From Propionibacteriaceae bacterium (lineage in GTDB: Bacteria; Actinomycetota; Actinomycetes; Propionibacteriales; Propionibacteriaceae), in contig JAUMYR010000114.1 in assembly GCA_030528545.1 (NCBI GenBank), forward strand, positions 2,806 to 9,021: a DNA stretch of 6,216 bases. The letters run 5' to 3'. The first letter of the stretch is position 1, and every line of letters starts with the position of its first letter. Positions 1-6,216 of this stretch are shown here, piece by piece. The translations under genes were made by a program, and so were the position numbers. The notes under the pieces are model-generated. The model saw only the letters and a program-made list of their open reading frames with translations, had not been told where the DNA came from and ran no database searches.

Positions 1-723
1 TCTGCGGAGGCTGAGGAGTCCAGCGCTCCGGAGTCCCCGTCTCCCTCTCCCGCGGCGGAGAGCTCCTCTCCGGAACCGGTCAAACCCGAGGCCCCAGCGC
101 TCGGTAAGGACGCCGGAACCAGGTATATCTCCAGCCGCGGTGTCAACATCCGCAGCGGACCCGGCAAGGACGCCGAGGTTGTCGCCACGATGAATACCGG
201 TCAGCAGGTGACCATCACCAATGTCGTCCAGGGCGAGTGGCAGCAGATCAACCGGAACGGCTCGGCGGCCTGGGTCGTCTCGAAGTTCCTGACCGAGAAG
301 AAGGCCGCTCCCGCGGTCAGCGACAGCGTCCCCGAGGGGGAAGTGGCCAGCGAAGGCGGCTATTCGAGCGCTCCGTGTAAACACGGTTCTGCCATCGAGT
401 CCGGCATCACGGCCAACACCAAGCGGGTCTTCAGGGCCTTCTGCGCCGTCTTCCCCCAGATCAAGAGCTATGGCGGATACCGCAAGGCCGAATCCTGGAG
501 CTATCACACCCGGGGAGCAGCGATCGACGCGATGGTGTACGACCGCGACCTCGGCTGGCAGATGGCCAAGTGGGCGGCCGCCAACGCGAACGCCCTGAAG
601 ATCGACCAGGTCATCTACGCCCAGCGCATCTGGACCAAACAGCGTCCGACGTGGCGTCCGATGGCCGACCGCGGCAGCGTGACTGCCAACCACTACGACC
701 ACGTGCACATCTCCGTCGGCTGA
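1..723 (+). CDS. SH3b plus M15-peptidase-like domain protein, 5' end missing
   Basis: The frame is open from the first base to TGA at 721-723, giving 240 visible residues; the true start and any signal peptide lie upstream. Residues 1 to about 38 are a Ser/Pro/Glu-rich low-complexity linker, typical of an extracytoplasmic spacer. Residues about 42-97 form a bacterial SH3b domain (GVNIRSGPGKDAEVV, then W..I and AWVVSKFL), a fold that usually binds cell-wall peptide. Residues about 124-240 are a C-terminal domain with S167-Y-H169-TRG-AA-I-D176, an exact match to the SxHxxGxAxD zinc motif of M15 (VanX/VanY/DD-carboxypeptidase) folds, and a terminal H231-Y-D-H234-V-H236. From memory this matches the ARB_07466-like C-terminal domain. 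I infer an exported wall-acting hydrolase or binding protein; activity is not shown. The ATG at 184-186 region (190) is not the start, since the SH3b domain begins well before it. The neighbour at 868 is a paralogue. Confidence 0.85.
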   Translation, partial: SAEAEESSAPESPSPSPAAESSSPEPVKPEAPALGKDAGTRYISSRGVNIRSGPGKDAEVVATMNTGQQVTITNVVQGEWQQINRNGSAAWVVSKFLTEKKAAPAVSDSVPEGEVASEGGYSSAPCKHGSAIESGITANTKRVFRAFCAVFPQIKSYGGYRKAESWSYHTRGAAIDAMVYDRDLGWQMAKWAAANANALKIDQVIYAQRIWTKQRPTWRPMADRGSVTANHYDHVHISVG

Positions 724-852
724 GCACGTCTGTTTGAGGAGACCGGCGGCAGGGTGGGTGACCGCCCGGCCGCGCCGGATCGCCTCGGGCGGGAGGCCCC
801 GCCGCGGAGACCGAAGAGTCCCCTGTCAGGATGGGGGCCGTGTCTCGTGGCC

Positions 853-860
853 GGAAGGAG
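853..860 (+). promoter_or_regulatory. Shine-Dalgarno site fixing the start at 868
   Basis: GGAAGGAG lies 7 nt before ATG 868. It supports this start over the upstream in-frame one at 754, which has no such site and would put 38 Arg/Pro-rich residues in front of a clear signal peptide. Confidence 0.75.
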
Positions 861-867
861 AGTAGTC

Positions 868-1587
868 ATGTCCATTCCAGTCCGTAGGTTGACCACCTCA
901 ACCGCACTCGTCGCCGCGTTATCGGCAGCGTCGGTGATTTTCGTCCCGGGTGTGGCACACGCCGCGACGGGGGTCGTCGTCACCCATGGCGCGACGCTGA
1001 CCATTAGGTCCACGCCCAGCACCTCCTCGTCCAAGCTGGGCCAGGTGCCGAACGGGACGGCCATCAATCTGATCTGCAAGACGACGGGAGCCACCGTCAA
1101 GGGCTCCCAGGGCACCACCAGCGTCTGGAACAAGATCAGCTACGCGGGCAAGACCGGCTATGTCTCGGCTGCCTATGTGCGTGGCGGCACCGCCGGGTCG
1201 ATCCCGGCCTGCGGCGGCGGGCAGCCGGGCTATCCCACCAACCCGCACTCCCCCCAGATCGGGCCCAACGGCGGCTTCACGCCCAGCGCCCGGTGGCTGA
1301 AGGGCCAGATCGAGAGCCGCTTCCCTGGGTCGAGTTGCACCACCTACCGCAGCTCAAAACCCAATAGCGACCACCGCACCGGCAACGCGCTGGACTGCTG
1401 GGGCAAGCTGACCCAGCGGCGCGAGATCGCGAACTGGGTCGCGGGCGGGCTGACGCCTCTCAAGGCGAAGTACGTGATCCACGAGCAGAAGATCTTCACC
1501 GCCAGCAAACCCTACTGGAGGCCGATGGCGGATCGCGGCAACCCAACCGCGAACCACTACGATCACGTGCACATCTCGGTCCGCTAG
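868..1587 (+). CDS. secreted SH3b plus M15-peptidase-like domain protein
   Basis: This 239-residue protein has a classical Sec signal peptide: basic MSIPVRR, a hydrophobic stretch of about residues 13-29, and an AHA-A cleavage site after residue 32. An SH3b-like domain follows at about 35-106 (TLTIRSTPS near its start, GYVSAAYV at its end). A Gly/Pro-rich linker leads to a C-terminal domain at about 133-239 with S167-D-H169-RTG-NA-L-D176, again an exact SxHxxGxAxD zinc motif, and a terminal H230-Y-D-H233-V-H235. The last 23 residues are nearly the same as in the upstream gene, so the two are tandem paralogues. Unlike the upstream copy it has several extra cysteines (C70, C115 and others), which could form disulfides outside the cell. 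I infer a cell-wall hydrolase or wall-binding protein; the substrate is unknown. The start is set by the Shine-Dalgarno site at 853-860. Confidence 0.85.
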   Translation: MSIPVRRLTTSTALVAALSAASVIFVPGVAHAATGVVVTHGATLTIRSTPSTSSSKLGQVPNGTAINLICKTTGATVKGSQGTTSVWNKISYAGKTGYVSAAYVRGGTAGSIPACGGGQPGYPTNPHSPQIGPNGGFTPSARWLKGQIESRFPGSSCTTYRSSKPNSDHRTGNALDCWGKLTQRREIANWVAGGLTPLKAKYVIHEQKIFTASKPYWRPMADRGNPTANHYDHVHISVR

Positions 1588-1637
1588 GAGGAATTGACTA
1601 GCAGCCGGGAACGGGCGGGCGTCATTGAGGCTGGCGG

Positions 1638-1643
1638 TAGGCT
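1638..1643 (+). promoter_or_regulatory. possible -10 element of a leaderless pgi promoter
   Basis: TAGGCT fits the actinobacterial -10 pattern TANNNT and ends 7 nt before the A of the pgi ATG, the geometry expected when transcription starts on the start codon. No Shine-Dalgarno site lies at a usable distance: the GGGGG at 1644-1648 ends one base before the ATG. No convincing -35 is visible, which is common for such promoters. This is inference from spacing only. Confidence 0.35.
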
Positions 1644-1649
1644 GGGGGC

Positions 1650-3308
1650 ATGACTTTGGTTGATGCCACGAAGACCGCCGCGTGGGCCAGATTGCAGGCC
1701 CTCAAAGACTCGATGACGCCCGACCTGCGCGCCTGGTTCGCCGCCGATCCCACCCGGGCGGCCAGCTTCAGCTACCAGGCTGGGGACCTGTTCGTCGACC
1801 TGAGCAAGAACCTCATCACCCGTGAAGTGGTGAACGCCCTCGTCCAGCTCGCCGAGGAGGTTGACCTGTCTGGACGCCGGGCAGCCATGTTCTCCGGCGA
1901 GCGCATCAATGTCACCGAGGATCGCTCCGTGTTGCATACCGCGCTGCGGCTGCCCAAGACGGCCAGGCTCTCGGTCGGGGACCAAGACGTGGTGCACGAT
2001 GTGCACGAGGTGCTGGGGCGGGTTTACGCCTTCGCCGATCAGGTCCGTTCGGGGGCCTGGGTGGGCGTGACCGGCAAGCGAATCGAGACCGTCGTCAACA
2101 TCGGCATCGGCGGCTCCGACCTCGGCCCGGTCATGGTGTATGAGGCGCTGCTGCCCTATAAGAAGCCCGGCATCGAGTGCCGCTTCGTCAGCAACATCGA
2201 CCCGACCGATATTTACGAGAAGACCTCTGGGCTGGATCCCGAGACCACGCTGTTCATCGTGGCCTCTAAGACCTTTACCACATTGGAGACCCTGACCAAT
2301 GCGCGCCTAGCGAAGGCGTGGCTGCTGCGGGAGTTGCATGAGCGTGACATCACCGACGACGCCGAGGCGATCGCCAAGCACTTCGTCGCGGTCTCGACGG
2401 CGCTGGACAAGGTCGCCGAGTTCGGGATCGACCCGGCCAACGCCTTCGGCTTCTGGGATTGGGTAGGCGGACGCTATAGCGTCGACTCGGCCGTTGGCAC
2501 GGCGCTCGCCGTGGCGATCGGACCAGACAATTTCCGCGATTTCCTCGCCGGTTTCCACGCGATCGACCAGCACTTCCTCACCGCGGCGGCGCACGAGAAC
2601 GTCCCGCTGCTGATGGGCCTGCTGAACATCTGGTACGTCAACTTCTTCGACGCCCACTCCCACGCGGTGCTGCCCTATGCGCAGTACCTGCACCGTTTCG
2701 CGGCCTATCTGCAGCAGCTCACCATGGAGTCCAATGGCAAATCGGTGCGGGCCGACGGGACACCGGTGACCTCGCATACCGGCGAAGTCTTCTGGGGCGA
2801 GCCGGGAACCAATGGTCAGCATGCCTTCTACCAGCTCCTGCATCAGGGCACCCGGCTGATTCCGGCAGACTTCATCGCGGTCGCCAACCCGGCCCGCCCG
2901 CTCAAGGACGGGGACGTGGACGTGCACGGTCTGTTCCTGGCGAACTTCTTCGCCCAGACCGCTGCGTTGGCCTTCGGTAAGACCGCCGAGGAGGTCCGGG
3001 CCGAGGGGACGCCGGAGCCCATCGTCCCGGCGCGGGTCTTCGAGGGTAATCGTCCGACCACCTCGATCATGGCACCCGCGCTCACCCCGAGCGTGGTTGG
3101 TCAGCTGATCGCGCTGTATGAGCACATCACCTTCGTGCAGGGAGTGGTCTGGGGCATCGATTCCTTCGATCAGTGGGGCGTCGAGCTGGGCAAGAAGCTG
3201 GCCCTCGAGATCGCTCCCGCGGTCTTCGGCGACTTGGACGCCCTGGCTGCCCAGGACGGGTCGACGCAGTCCCTGGTCTCTTGGTACATCGCAAACCGAA
3301 GCGCCTGA
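1650..3308 (+). CDS. pgi: glucose-6-phosphate isomerase
   Basis: Cytosolic enzyme interconverting glucose 6-phosphate and fructose 6-phosphate in glycolysis and gluconeogenesis. The 552 residues match the usual length of the long bacterial/eukaryotic form. Visible landmarks are the sugar-phosphate loop GIGGSDLGP (residues 152-160), signature 1 WVGGRYS with R275, the base-containing [14 protein letters not shown] with E384, EGNRPTTS, and signature 2 [10 protein letters not shown] with K515. By eye, the ring-opening histidine seen in many homologues corresponds to R416 here (ANPARPL), although some mycobacterial homologues also seem to lack it. The ATG at 1650 directly begins the family N-terminus; the mRNA may be leaderless. 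The 3' end overlaps the downstream DUF218 gene by 28 nt if that gene starts at TTG 3281, so the two are probably cotranscribed. Confidence 0.97.
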   Translation: MTLVDATKTAAWARLQALKDSMTPDLRAWFAADPTRAASFSYQAGDLFVDLSKNLITREVVNALVQLAEEVDLSGRRAAMFSGERINVTEDRSVLHTALRLPKTARLSVGDQDVVHDVHEVLGRVYAFADQVRSGAWVGVTGKRIETVVNIGIGGSDLGPVMVYEALLPYKKPGIECRFVSNIDPTDIYEKTSGLDPETTLFIVASKTFTTLETLTNARLAKAWLLRELHERDITDDAEAIAKHFVAVSTALDKVAEFGIDPANAFGFWDWVGGRYSVDSAVGTALAVAIGPDNFRDFLAGFHAIDQHFLTAAAHENVPLLMGLLNIWYVNFFDAHSHAVLPYAQYLHRFAAYLQQLTMESNGKSVRADGTPVTSHTGEVFWGEPGTNGQHAFYQLLHQGTRLIPADFIAVANPARPLKDGDVDVHGLFLANFFAQTAALAFGKTAEEVRAEGTPEPIVPARVFEGNRPTTSIMAPALTPSVVGQLIALYEHITFVQGVVWGIDSFDQWGVELGKKLALEIAPAVFGDLDALAAQDGSTQSLVSWYIANRSA

Positions 3309-3943
3309 GGCCCTGGCTCGTTGGGGCCGGTGGCCTGGTCCTGGCTCTGTTGCTGGGGGTCATCGGCCCGGCGATCCATATTTGGGTTGCCTCCTCGGGA
3401 AAGGAATACGGAGCCGCCGATGTGCCGGCTCGTAGCGTCGGCATCGTGCTGGGTGCCCGGGTCTATCCCGATGGGACGCCATCGCCCTTTCTGAAGGCGC
3501 GGCTGGACCTGGCAGTCAGCCTGTACCGTCAGGGAAAGGTCAGGGTCCTCCTGGCCTCTGGGGCCAACACTGTCGGCTCCTTCCGGGAGACCTCGGTGAT
3601 GGTCGACTATCTGGTTCAGGCTGGCGTCCCGGCAGACAAGGTGGTGGGAGACCCGAAGGGGTATGACACCTTCGACTCCTGCTACCGGGCCCGTCAGGTC
3701 TACGGGGTGACCTCTGCGACCGTCATCAGCCAGGGATACCACCTGCCGCGCGCGATCACGCTGTGCGATGCGGTCGGCATCGACACCGTCGGGGTAGGTG
3801 ATTACACCCGAAGGCAGTCGCCCTCGTGGCGCAGCGGAGCTCTCCGGGAGTGGGCGGCTGGCCCGAAGGTCGAGTACGACCTCATCTTCGGTAAGACGAC
3901 CGACCCCTATGACCCGGCGGTAGCGAAGGCGCTGAAGGGCTGA
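3281..3943 (+). CDS. SanA/YdcF-like DUF218 membrane protein
   Basis: With the TTG at 3281 as start the product has 220 residues, close to E. coli SanA (about 239). A basic N-terminus (HRKPKRLR) precedes one membrane segment at about residues 12-36, with the rest probably outside the membrane. The DUF218 core follows: [29 protein letters not shown], the [27 protein letters not shown] block, [12 protein letters not shown], and a terminal [14 protein letters not shown] that resembles the YIFKREP end of SanA. SanA is linked to envelope barrier function (vancomycin exclusion at high temperature) in enterics; the biochemical role is unknown. The start is uncertain. GTG 3173 would overlap pgi by 136 nt and add an Arg/Gly-rich tail that reads like a shadow of pgi; CTG 3305 is another option. 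None has a good Shine-Dalgarno site, so translation is probably coupled to pgi. Confidence 0.85.
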   Translation: MVHRKPKRLRPWLVGAGGLVLALLLGVIGPAIHIWVASSGKEYGAADVPARSVGIVLGARVYPDGTPSPFLKARLDLAVSLYRQGKVRVLLASGANTVGSFRETSVMVDYLVQAGVPADKVVGDPKGYDTFDSCYRARQVYGVTSATVISQGYHLPRAITLCDAVGIDTVGVGDYTRRQSPSWRSGALREWAAGPKVEYDLIFGKTTDPYDPAVAKALKG

Positions 3944-3950
3944 CCCCCTG

Positions 3951-3970
3951 TGGTGCGATCGCTCGCGCCA
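3951..3970 (+). terminator. putative terminator after pgi and the DUF218 gene
   Basis: An 8-bp stem (TGGTGCGA with TCGCGCCA, one G-U pair) closes a 4-nt loop TCGC, beginning 7 nt after the DUF218 stop. The tail GCTTTACC has only three T residues, so it would be a weak or factor-assisted terminator. Its place just before the next promoter fits the end of a transcription unit. Confidence 0.45.
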
Positions 3971-3973
3971 GCT

Positions 3974-4002
3974 TTACCAAATAATACCCCCAGGGGTATT
4001 AT
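3974..4002 (+). promoter_or_regulatory. promoter of the reactive-sulfur operon
   Basis: TTACCA at 3974-3979 (4 of 6 to TTGACA) and TATTAT at 3997-4002 (5 of 6 to TATAAT) are separated by exactly 17 bp. A transcript would start near 4009, giving a leader of about 30 nt to ATG 4039. The -10 box lies inside the right arm of the palindromic operator and the spacer holds the left arm and core, so a bound repressor would block RNA polymerase. Confidence 0.6.
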
Positions 4003-4006
4003 TTGG
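3977..4006. promoter_or_regulatory. palindromic CsoR/CstR-type operator
   Basis: CCAAATAATACCCC at 3977-3990 and its exact reverse complement at 3993-4006 flank a 2-nt centre (CA). The core TACCCC-NN-GGGGTA is the pattern known for CsoR-family (CsoR/CstR) operators. A regulator of that family is encoded at 5932-6195, and the site overlaps the promoter of the intervening genes. The AT-rich outer arms and lack of a T-run make a terminator unlikely. Binding by this particular regulator is inferred. Confidence 0.75.
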
Positions 4007-4038
4007 GTGGATTTTGGACCTGACCTAAGGAGAACCAC

Positions 4039-4215
4039 ATGTGCCGTCCCGCTACCTGCAAAGACTGCGGAAAGACCACCTGGGCCGGATGCGGCCAGCA
4101 CGTCGACTCGGTGATGCGTGACGTCCCAGTCTCGCAGCGCTGCACCTGCGACCGGACCAAGCCGAAGCCCGCGGTCTCGGGAAGCGGGCTCTTCGCCAAA
4201 CTCTTCGGGCGCTGA
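4039..4215 (+). CDS. small Cys-rich protein, possible zinc ribbon, function unknown
   Basis: This 58-residue gene starts at ATG 4039, 6 nt after the strong Shine-Dalgarno site AAGGAG (4027-4032). It is the first gene after the operator. The protein carries six cysteines and a histidine in a regular layout: C2, C7-x-x-C10, C18-G-Q-H21, and C35-T-C37, all in the first 37 residues. A basic, Lys/Pro linker and a short hydrophobic end (GLFAKLFGR) follow. The CxxC, CxxH and CxC pairs suggest a zinc-ribbon-like metal site or reactive thiols. I recall similar short proteins beginning MCRPATC in other actinobacteria, annotated as hypothetical. Its TGA is followed after one base by the ATG of the CoA-disulfide reductase, so translation is probably coupled. 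I infer a role in sulfide or persulfide handling from context only, for example as a sulfur carrier, thiol sink or partner of the reductase. Confidence 0.85.
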   Translation: MCRPATCKDCGKTTWAGCGQHVDSVMRDVPVSQRCTCDRTKPKPAVSGSGLFAKLFGR

Positions 4216-4216
4216 C

Positions 4217-5833
4217 ATGGCGCGCCGGATCGTCATCGTCGGCGGAGTCGCCGGAGGCATGTCGGCGGCCACCCGGTTGCGCCGCCTCGACGAGCAGGCC
4301 GAGATCGTCGTCCTGGAGCGGGGGGAACACGTCTCCTTCGCCAACTGTGGGCTTCCCTATTACGTCGGGGGCGTCATCGCAGACCGGGAATCCCTGCTGC
4401 TCCAGACCCCCGGCTCTCTCGGCGCCCGGTTCGCGCTGGACGTGAGGGTCAACAGCGAGGCCACCGCGATCGACACCCAGGCCCAGACCGTCAGCGTCCG
4501 TGGCCCGCAGGGCGACTACCAGCTGTCCTACGACGAGCTGATCCTGGCACCCGGGGCGAGCCCGTTCGTCCCGCCAGTGCCGGGGATCGAGCGCGCGCTC
4601 ACCCTGCGCAACGTCGCCGACGTGGACGCCATGGTGGCCGCGGTCTCGGACACCCCGCGCGAGGCGGTGATCCTCGGGGCCGGGTTCATCGGACTCGAGG
4701 TCGCCGAGAACCTGCGTCACCGGGGGATCGGTGTCACGGTGATCGAGCTGGCCGATCAGGTGCTGGCCCCGCTCGATCCCGAGATGGCCGTGCTGGTGCA
4801 GCGGCGCCTGGAGGCTGAGGGCGTCGCGGTGAGGCTCGGGGTCAGCGCGACCGAGATCACACCGGACGCGGTCATCCTGAGCGACGGGTCTCGCATCCCG
4901 GCCGGTCTGGTCGTCGCGGCCATCGGGGTCCGTCCCGACTCGACCCTCGCCTCCAGCGCGGGGATCGAGACCACCGAGCGCGGCGGGATCGTCGTCGACT
5001 CCTACCAGCGGACATCGGCCCCCCACGTCTATGCGGTCGGGGACGCGGCCGTGAAGAGGGACGCGATCAGTGGGCAGGAGACCCTGGTGCCGCTGGCCCA
5101 GACCGCCAACCGCCACGGACGCCTCGTCGCCGACGTCATCTGCCGCGGCCTCGGGCAGGCCAAGCCGGTGCTCGGCACCGCCGTGGTGGGGATCTTCGGC
5201 ATGACCGCCGCGGTGACCGGCTGGAACGAAAAGCGGGCCAGGGCCGCCGGGCGCGAGATCACGGTGATCCACACCCATCCCTTCGATCATGCCGGGTACT
5301 ACCCGGGCGCGGAACAGATGGCGCTCAAGCTGATCGTCGACCGGCACACCCAGCGGATCCTCGGCGCTCAGGGCGTGGGAGGCGCCGGGGTGGATAAGCG
5401 CATCGACGTGATCGCGACCGCGATGCGGGCTGGGCTAAGCGCGAGTGACCTCGCCGACCTCGAACTGGCCTATGCGCCCCAGTTCGGCTCCGCCAAGGAC
5501 CCGGTCAACATGCTGGGTTTCGTCGCCGAGAACATCGTCACTGGGCTGTCGGAGACCATCCAGTGGCACGAGCTCGCCGCGGCCCAGGCGTCCGGGGCCA
5601 GCGTCATCGATGTGCGCACCCCAGCCGAGTTCGCGGGCGGGGCATTGCCTGGAGCCATCAACATCCCATTGGACGAGTTGCGGGAGCGCCTCGACGAACT
5701 CCCCGACGGAGAGCTGATCGTGAACTGCGCGGTCGGCGTCCGCGGGCATACGGCGCTGCGTATCCTGGCCGGGAATGGCCGCTCGGCCCGAAACCTCGAT
5801 GGGGGCTATCGCACCTGGGCGAGCGTGAACTGA
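4217..5833 (+). CDS. CoA-disulfide/persulfide reductase fused to rhodanese
   Basis: A 538-residue cytosolic flavoenzyme of the CoADR-RHD type, known to reduce CoA disulfide, CoA persulfide or polysulfide with NAD(P)H. It shows an N-terminal FAD site (IVIVGGVAGGMSAA, G9-G14), the single redox cysteine C44 in SFANCGLPYY, the NAD(P)H site G154-A-G-F-I-G159, and the second FAD motif YAVGDAA (D276). The dimerisation domain holds Y361 and Y419, the same numbers as the conserved tyrosines of the S. aureus enzyme. A rhodanese domain runs from about 449 to 538, with IDVRTPAEF and catalytic C504 in CAVGVRG. No frameshift or missing key residue is seen. ATG 4217 is chosen because the FAD motif starts 5 residues later; GTG 4118 would run back inside the small Cys-rich gene. 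No Shine-Dalgarno site is visible, and the gap to the upstream gene is 1 nt, so coupling is likely. Confidence 0.95.
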   Translation: MARRIVIVGGVAGGMSAATRLRRLDEQAEIVVLERGEHVSFANCGLPYYVGGVIADRESLLLQTPGSLGARFALDVRVNSEATAIDTQAQTVSVRGPQGDYQLSYDELILAPGASPFVPPVPGIERALTLRNVADVDAMVAAVSDTPREAVILGAGFIGLEVAENLRHRGIGVTVIELADQVLAPLDPEMAVLVQRRLEAEGVAVRLGVSATEITPDAVILSDGSRIPAGLVVAAIGVRPDSTLASSAGIETTERGGIVVDSYQRTSAPHVYAVGDAAVKRDAISGQETLVPLAQTANRHGRLVADVICRGLGQAKPVLGTAVVGIFGMTAAVTGWNEKRARAAGREITVIHTHPFDHAGYYPGAEQMALKLIVDRHTQRILGAQGVGGAGVDKRIDVIATAMRAGLSASDLADLELAYAPQFGSAKDPVNMLGFVAENIVTGLSETIQWHELAAAQASGASVIDVRTPAEFAGGALPGAINIPLDELRERLDELPDGELIVNCAVGVRGHTALRILAGNGRSARNLDGGYRTWASVN

Positions 5834-5848
5834 GGAGCGTCCGAGTCT

Positions 5849-5877
5849 GGGGCGTGGGACGCCGGTTCCCGCGCCCC
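5849..5877 (+). terminator. strong hairpin after the reductase, possible terminator or attenuator
   Basis: GGGGCGTGGGA (5849-5859) pairs with TCCCGCGCCCC (5867-5877) over 11 bp with one G-U pair and a 7-nt loop, 15 nt after the reductase stop. No T-run follows, so it could be a U-less terminator, a partial terminator lowering expression of the repressor gene, or an mRNA-stabilising end. Confidence 0.4.
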
Positions 5878-5910
5878 GGGCTGCTGGCAAGATGGTGCCT
5901 TCTGGGGTAG

Positions 5911-6195
<285 letters not shown>

Positions 6196-6211
6196 GCCGA
6201 CGCCCTCTCAT

Positions 6212-6216
6212 AGGAG
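6212..6216 (+). other. AGGAG at the window edge, possible ribosome site of a next gene
   Basis: AGGAG occupies the last five bases, 17 nt after the repressor stop. A start codon within the next few bases outside the window would make a further gene of the same operon; this cannot be seen here. Confidence 0.25.

Noticed and set aside
754..867. Earlier start for the second SH3b protein
   Set aside because: It would place 38 Arg/Pro-rich residues before a canonical signal peptide; the ribosome site at 853-860 points to ATG 868. The intergenic stretch holds only short GC-rich inverted repeats (such as 782-797) and no clear promoter or terminator.
1594..1622. TTGACT as a -35 box for pgi
   Set aside because: No -10-like hexamer occurs 16-19 bp downstream (the region reads GGGCGT and similar).
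2307..3125. Minus-strand open frame (272 codons) opposite pgi
   Set aside because: No domain is recognisable and the composition is that of a shadow of pgi.
3173..3280. Upstream GTG start for the DUF218 gene
   Set aside because: It would overlap pgi by 136 nt and adds an Arg/Gly-rich stretch with no family similarity, as expected of an out-of-frame reading of pgi.
3977..4006. Palindrome as an intrinsic terminator
   Set aside because: AT-rich stem base, no T-run after it, and a 17-bp spaced promoter built into it; an operator explains it better.
4052..5347. Long minus-strand open frame (431 codons) opposite the reductase
   Set aside because: Its translation is Gly/Asp/Arg-rich and low in complexity, with no recognisable domain; it is antisense to a certain gene and is typical of high-GC DNA.

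Overview
The window looks like chromosome of a high-GC Gram-positive (Actinomycetota). The codon third positions are strongly G/C, the proteins are Ala/Gly/Arg-rich, and the glucose-6-phosphate isomerase and the small Cys-rich protein read like actinobacterial members. A member of the Propionibacteriaceae or a relative is my guess, not something the sequence proves. All supported genes are on the plus strand. There is no RNA gene, insertion sequence, CRISPR array or prophage that I can see.

Layout. (1) Positions 1-1587: two tandem paralogues of exported cell-wall proteins, each with an SH3b domain followed by an M15-peptidase-like domain carrying SxHxxGxAxD and HYDHVH. The first runs in from outside the window. 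The second is complete with a signal peptide. (2) Positions 1650-3943: pgi, probably expressed from a leaderless promoter, and overlapping it a SanA/DUF218 membrane protein that probably starts at TTG 3281. A putative terminator hairpin follows at 3951-3970. (3) Positions 3974-6195: a compact reactive-sulfur module. A perfect 14+14 bp palindrome with a TACCCC-NN-GGGGTA core (a CsoR/CstR-type operator) sits inside a sigma-70-like promoter. It is followed by a 58-residue Cys-rich protein, a CoA-disulfide reductase fused to rhodanese with a 1-nt gap between the genes, and, after a 98-nt gap with a strong hairpin, a CsoR-family repressor. That repressor keeps the two sensor cysteines but lacks the copper-binding histidine, as in the persulfide sensor CstR.

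How it works together (inference). Persulfide or polysulfide would modify C35 and C64 of the repressor, releasing the operator at 3977-4006 and inducing the small Cys-rich protein and the FAD/rhodanese enzyme, which reduces CoA persulfide or disulfide. The small 58-aa protein is the part whose function I cannot name, and it is the best candidate here for an undescribed component of sulfide/persulfide handling.
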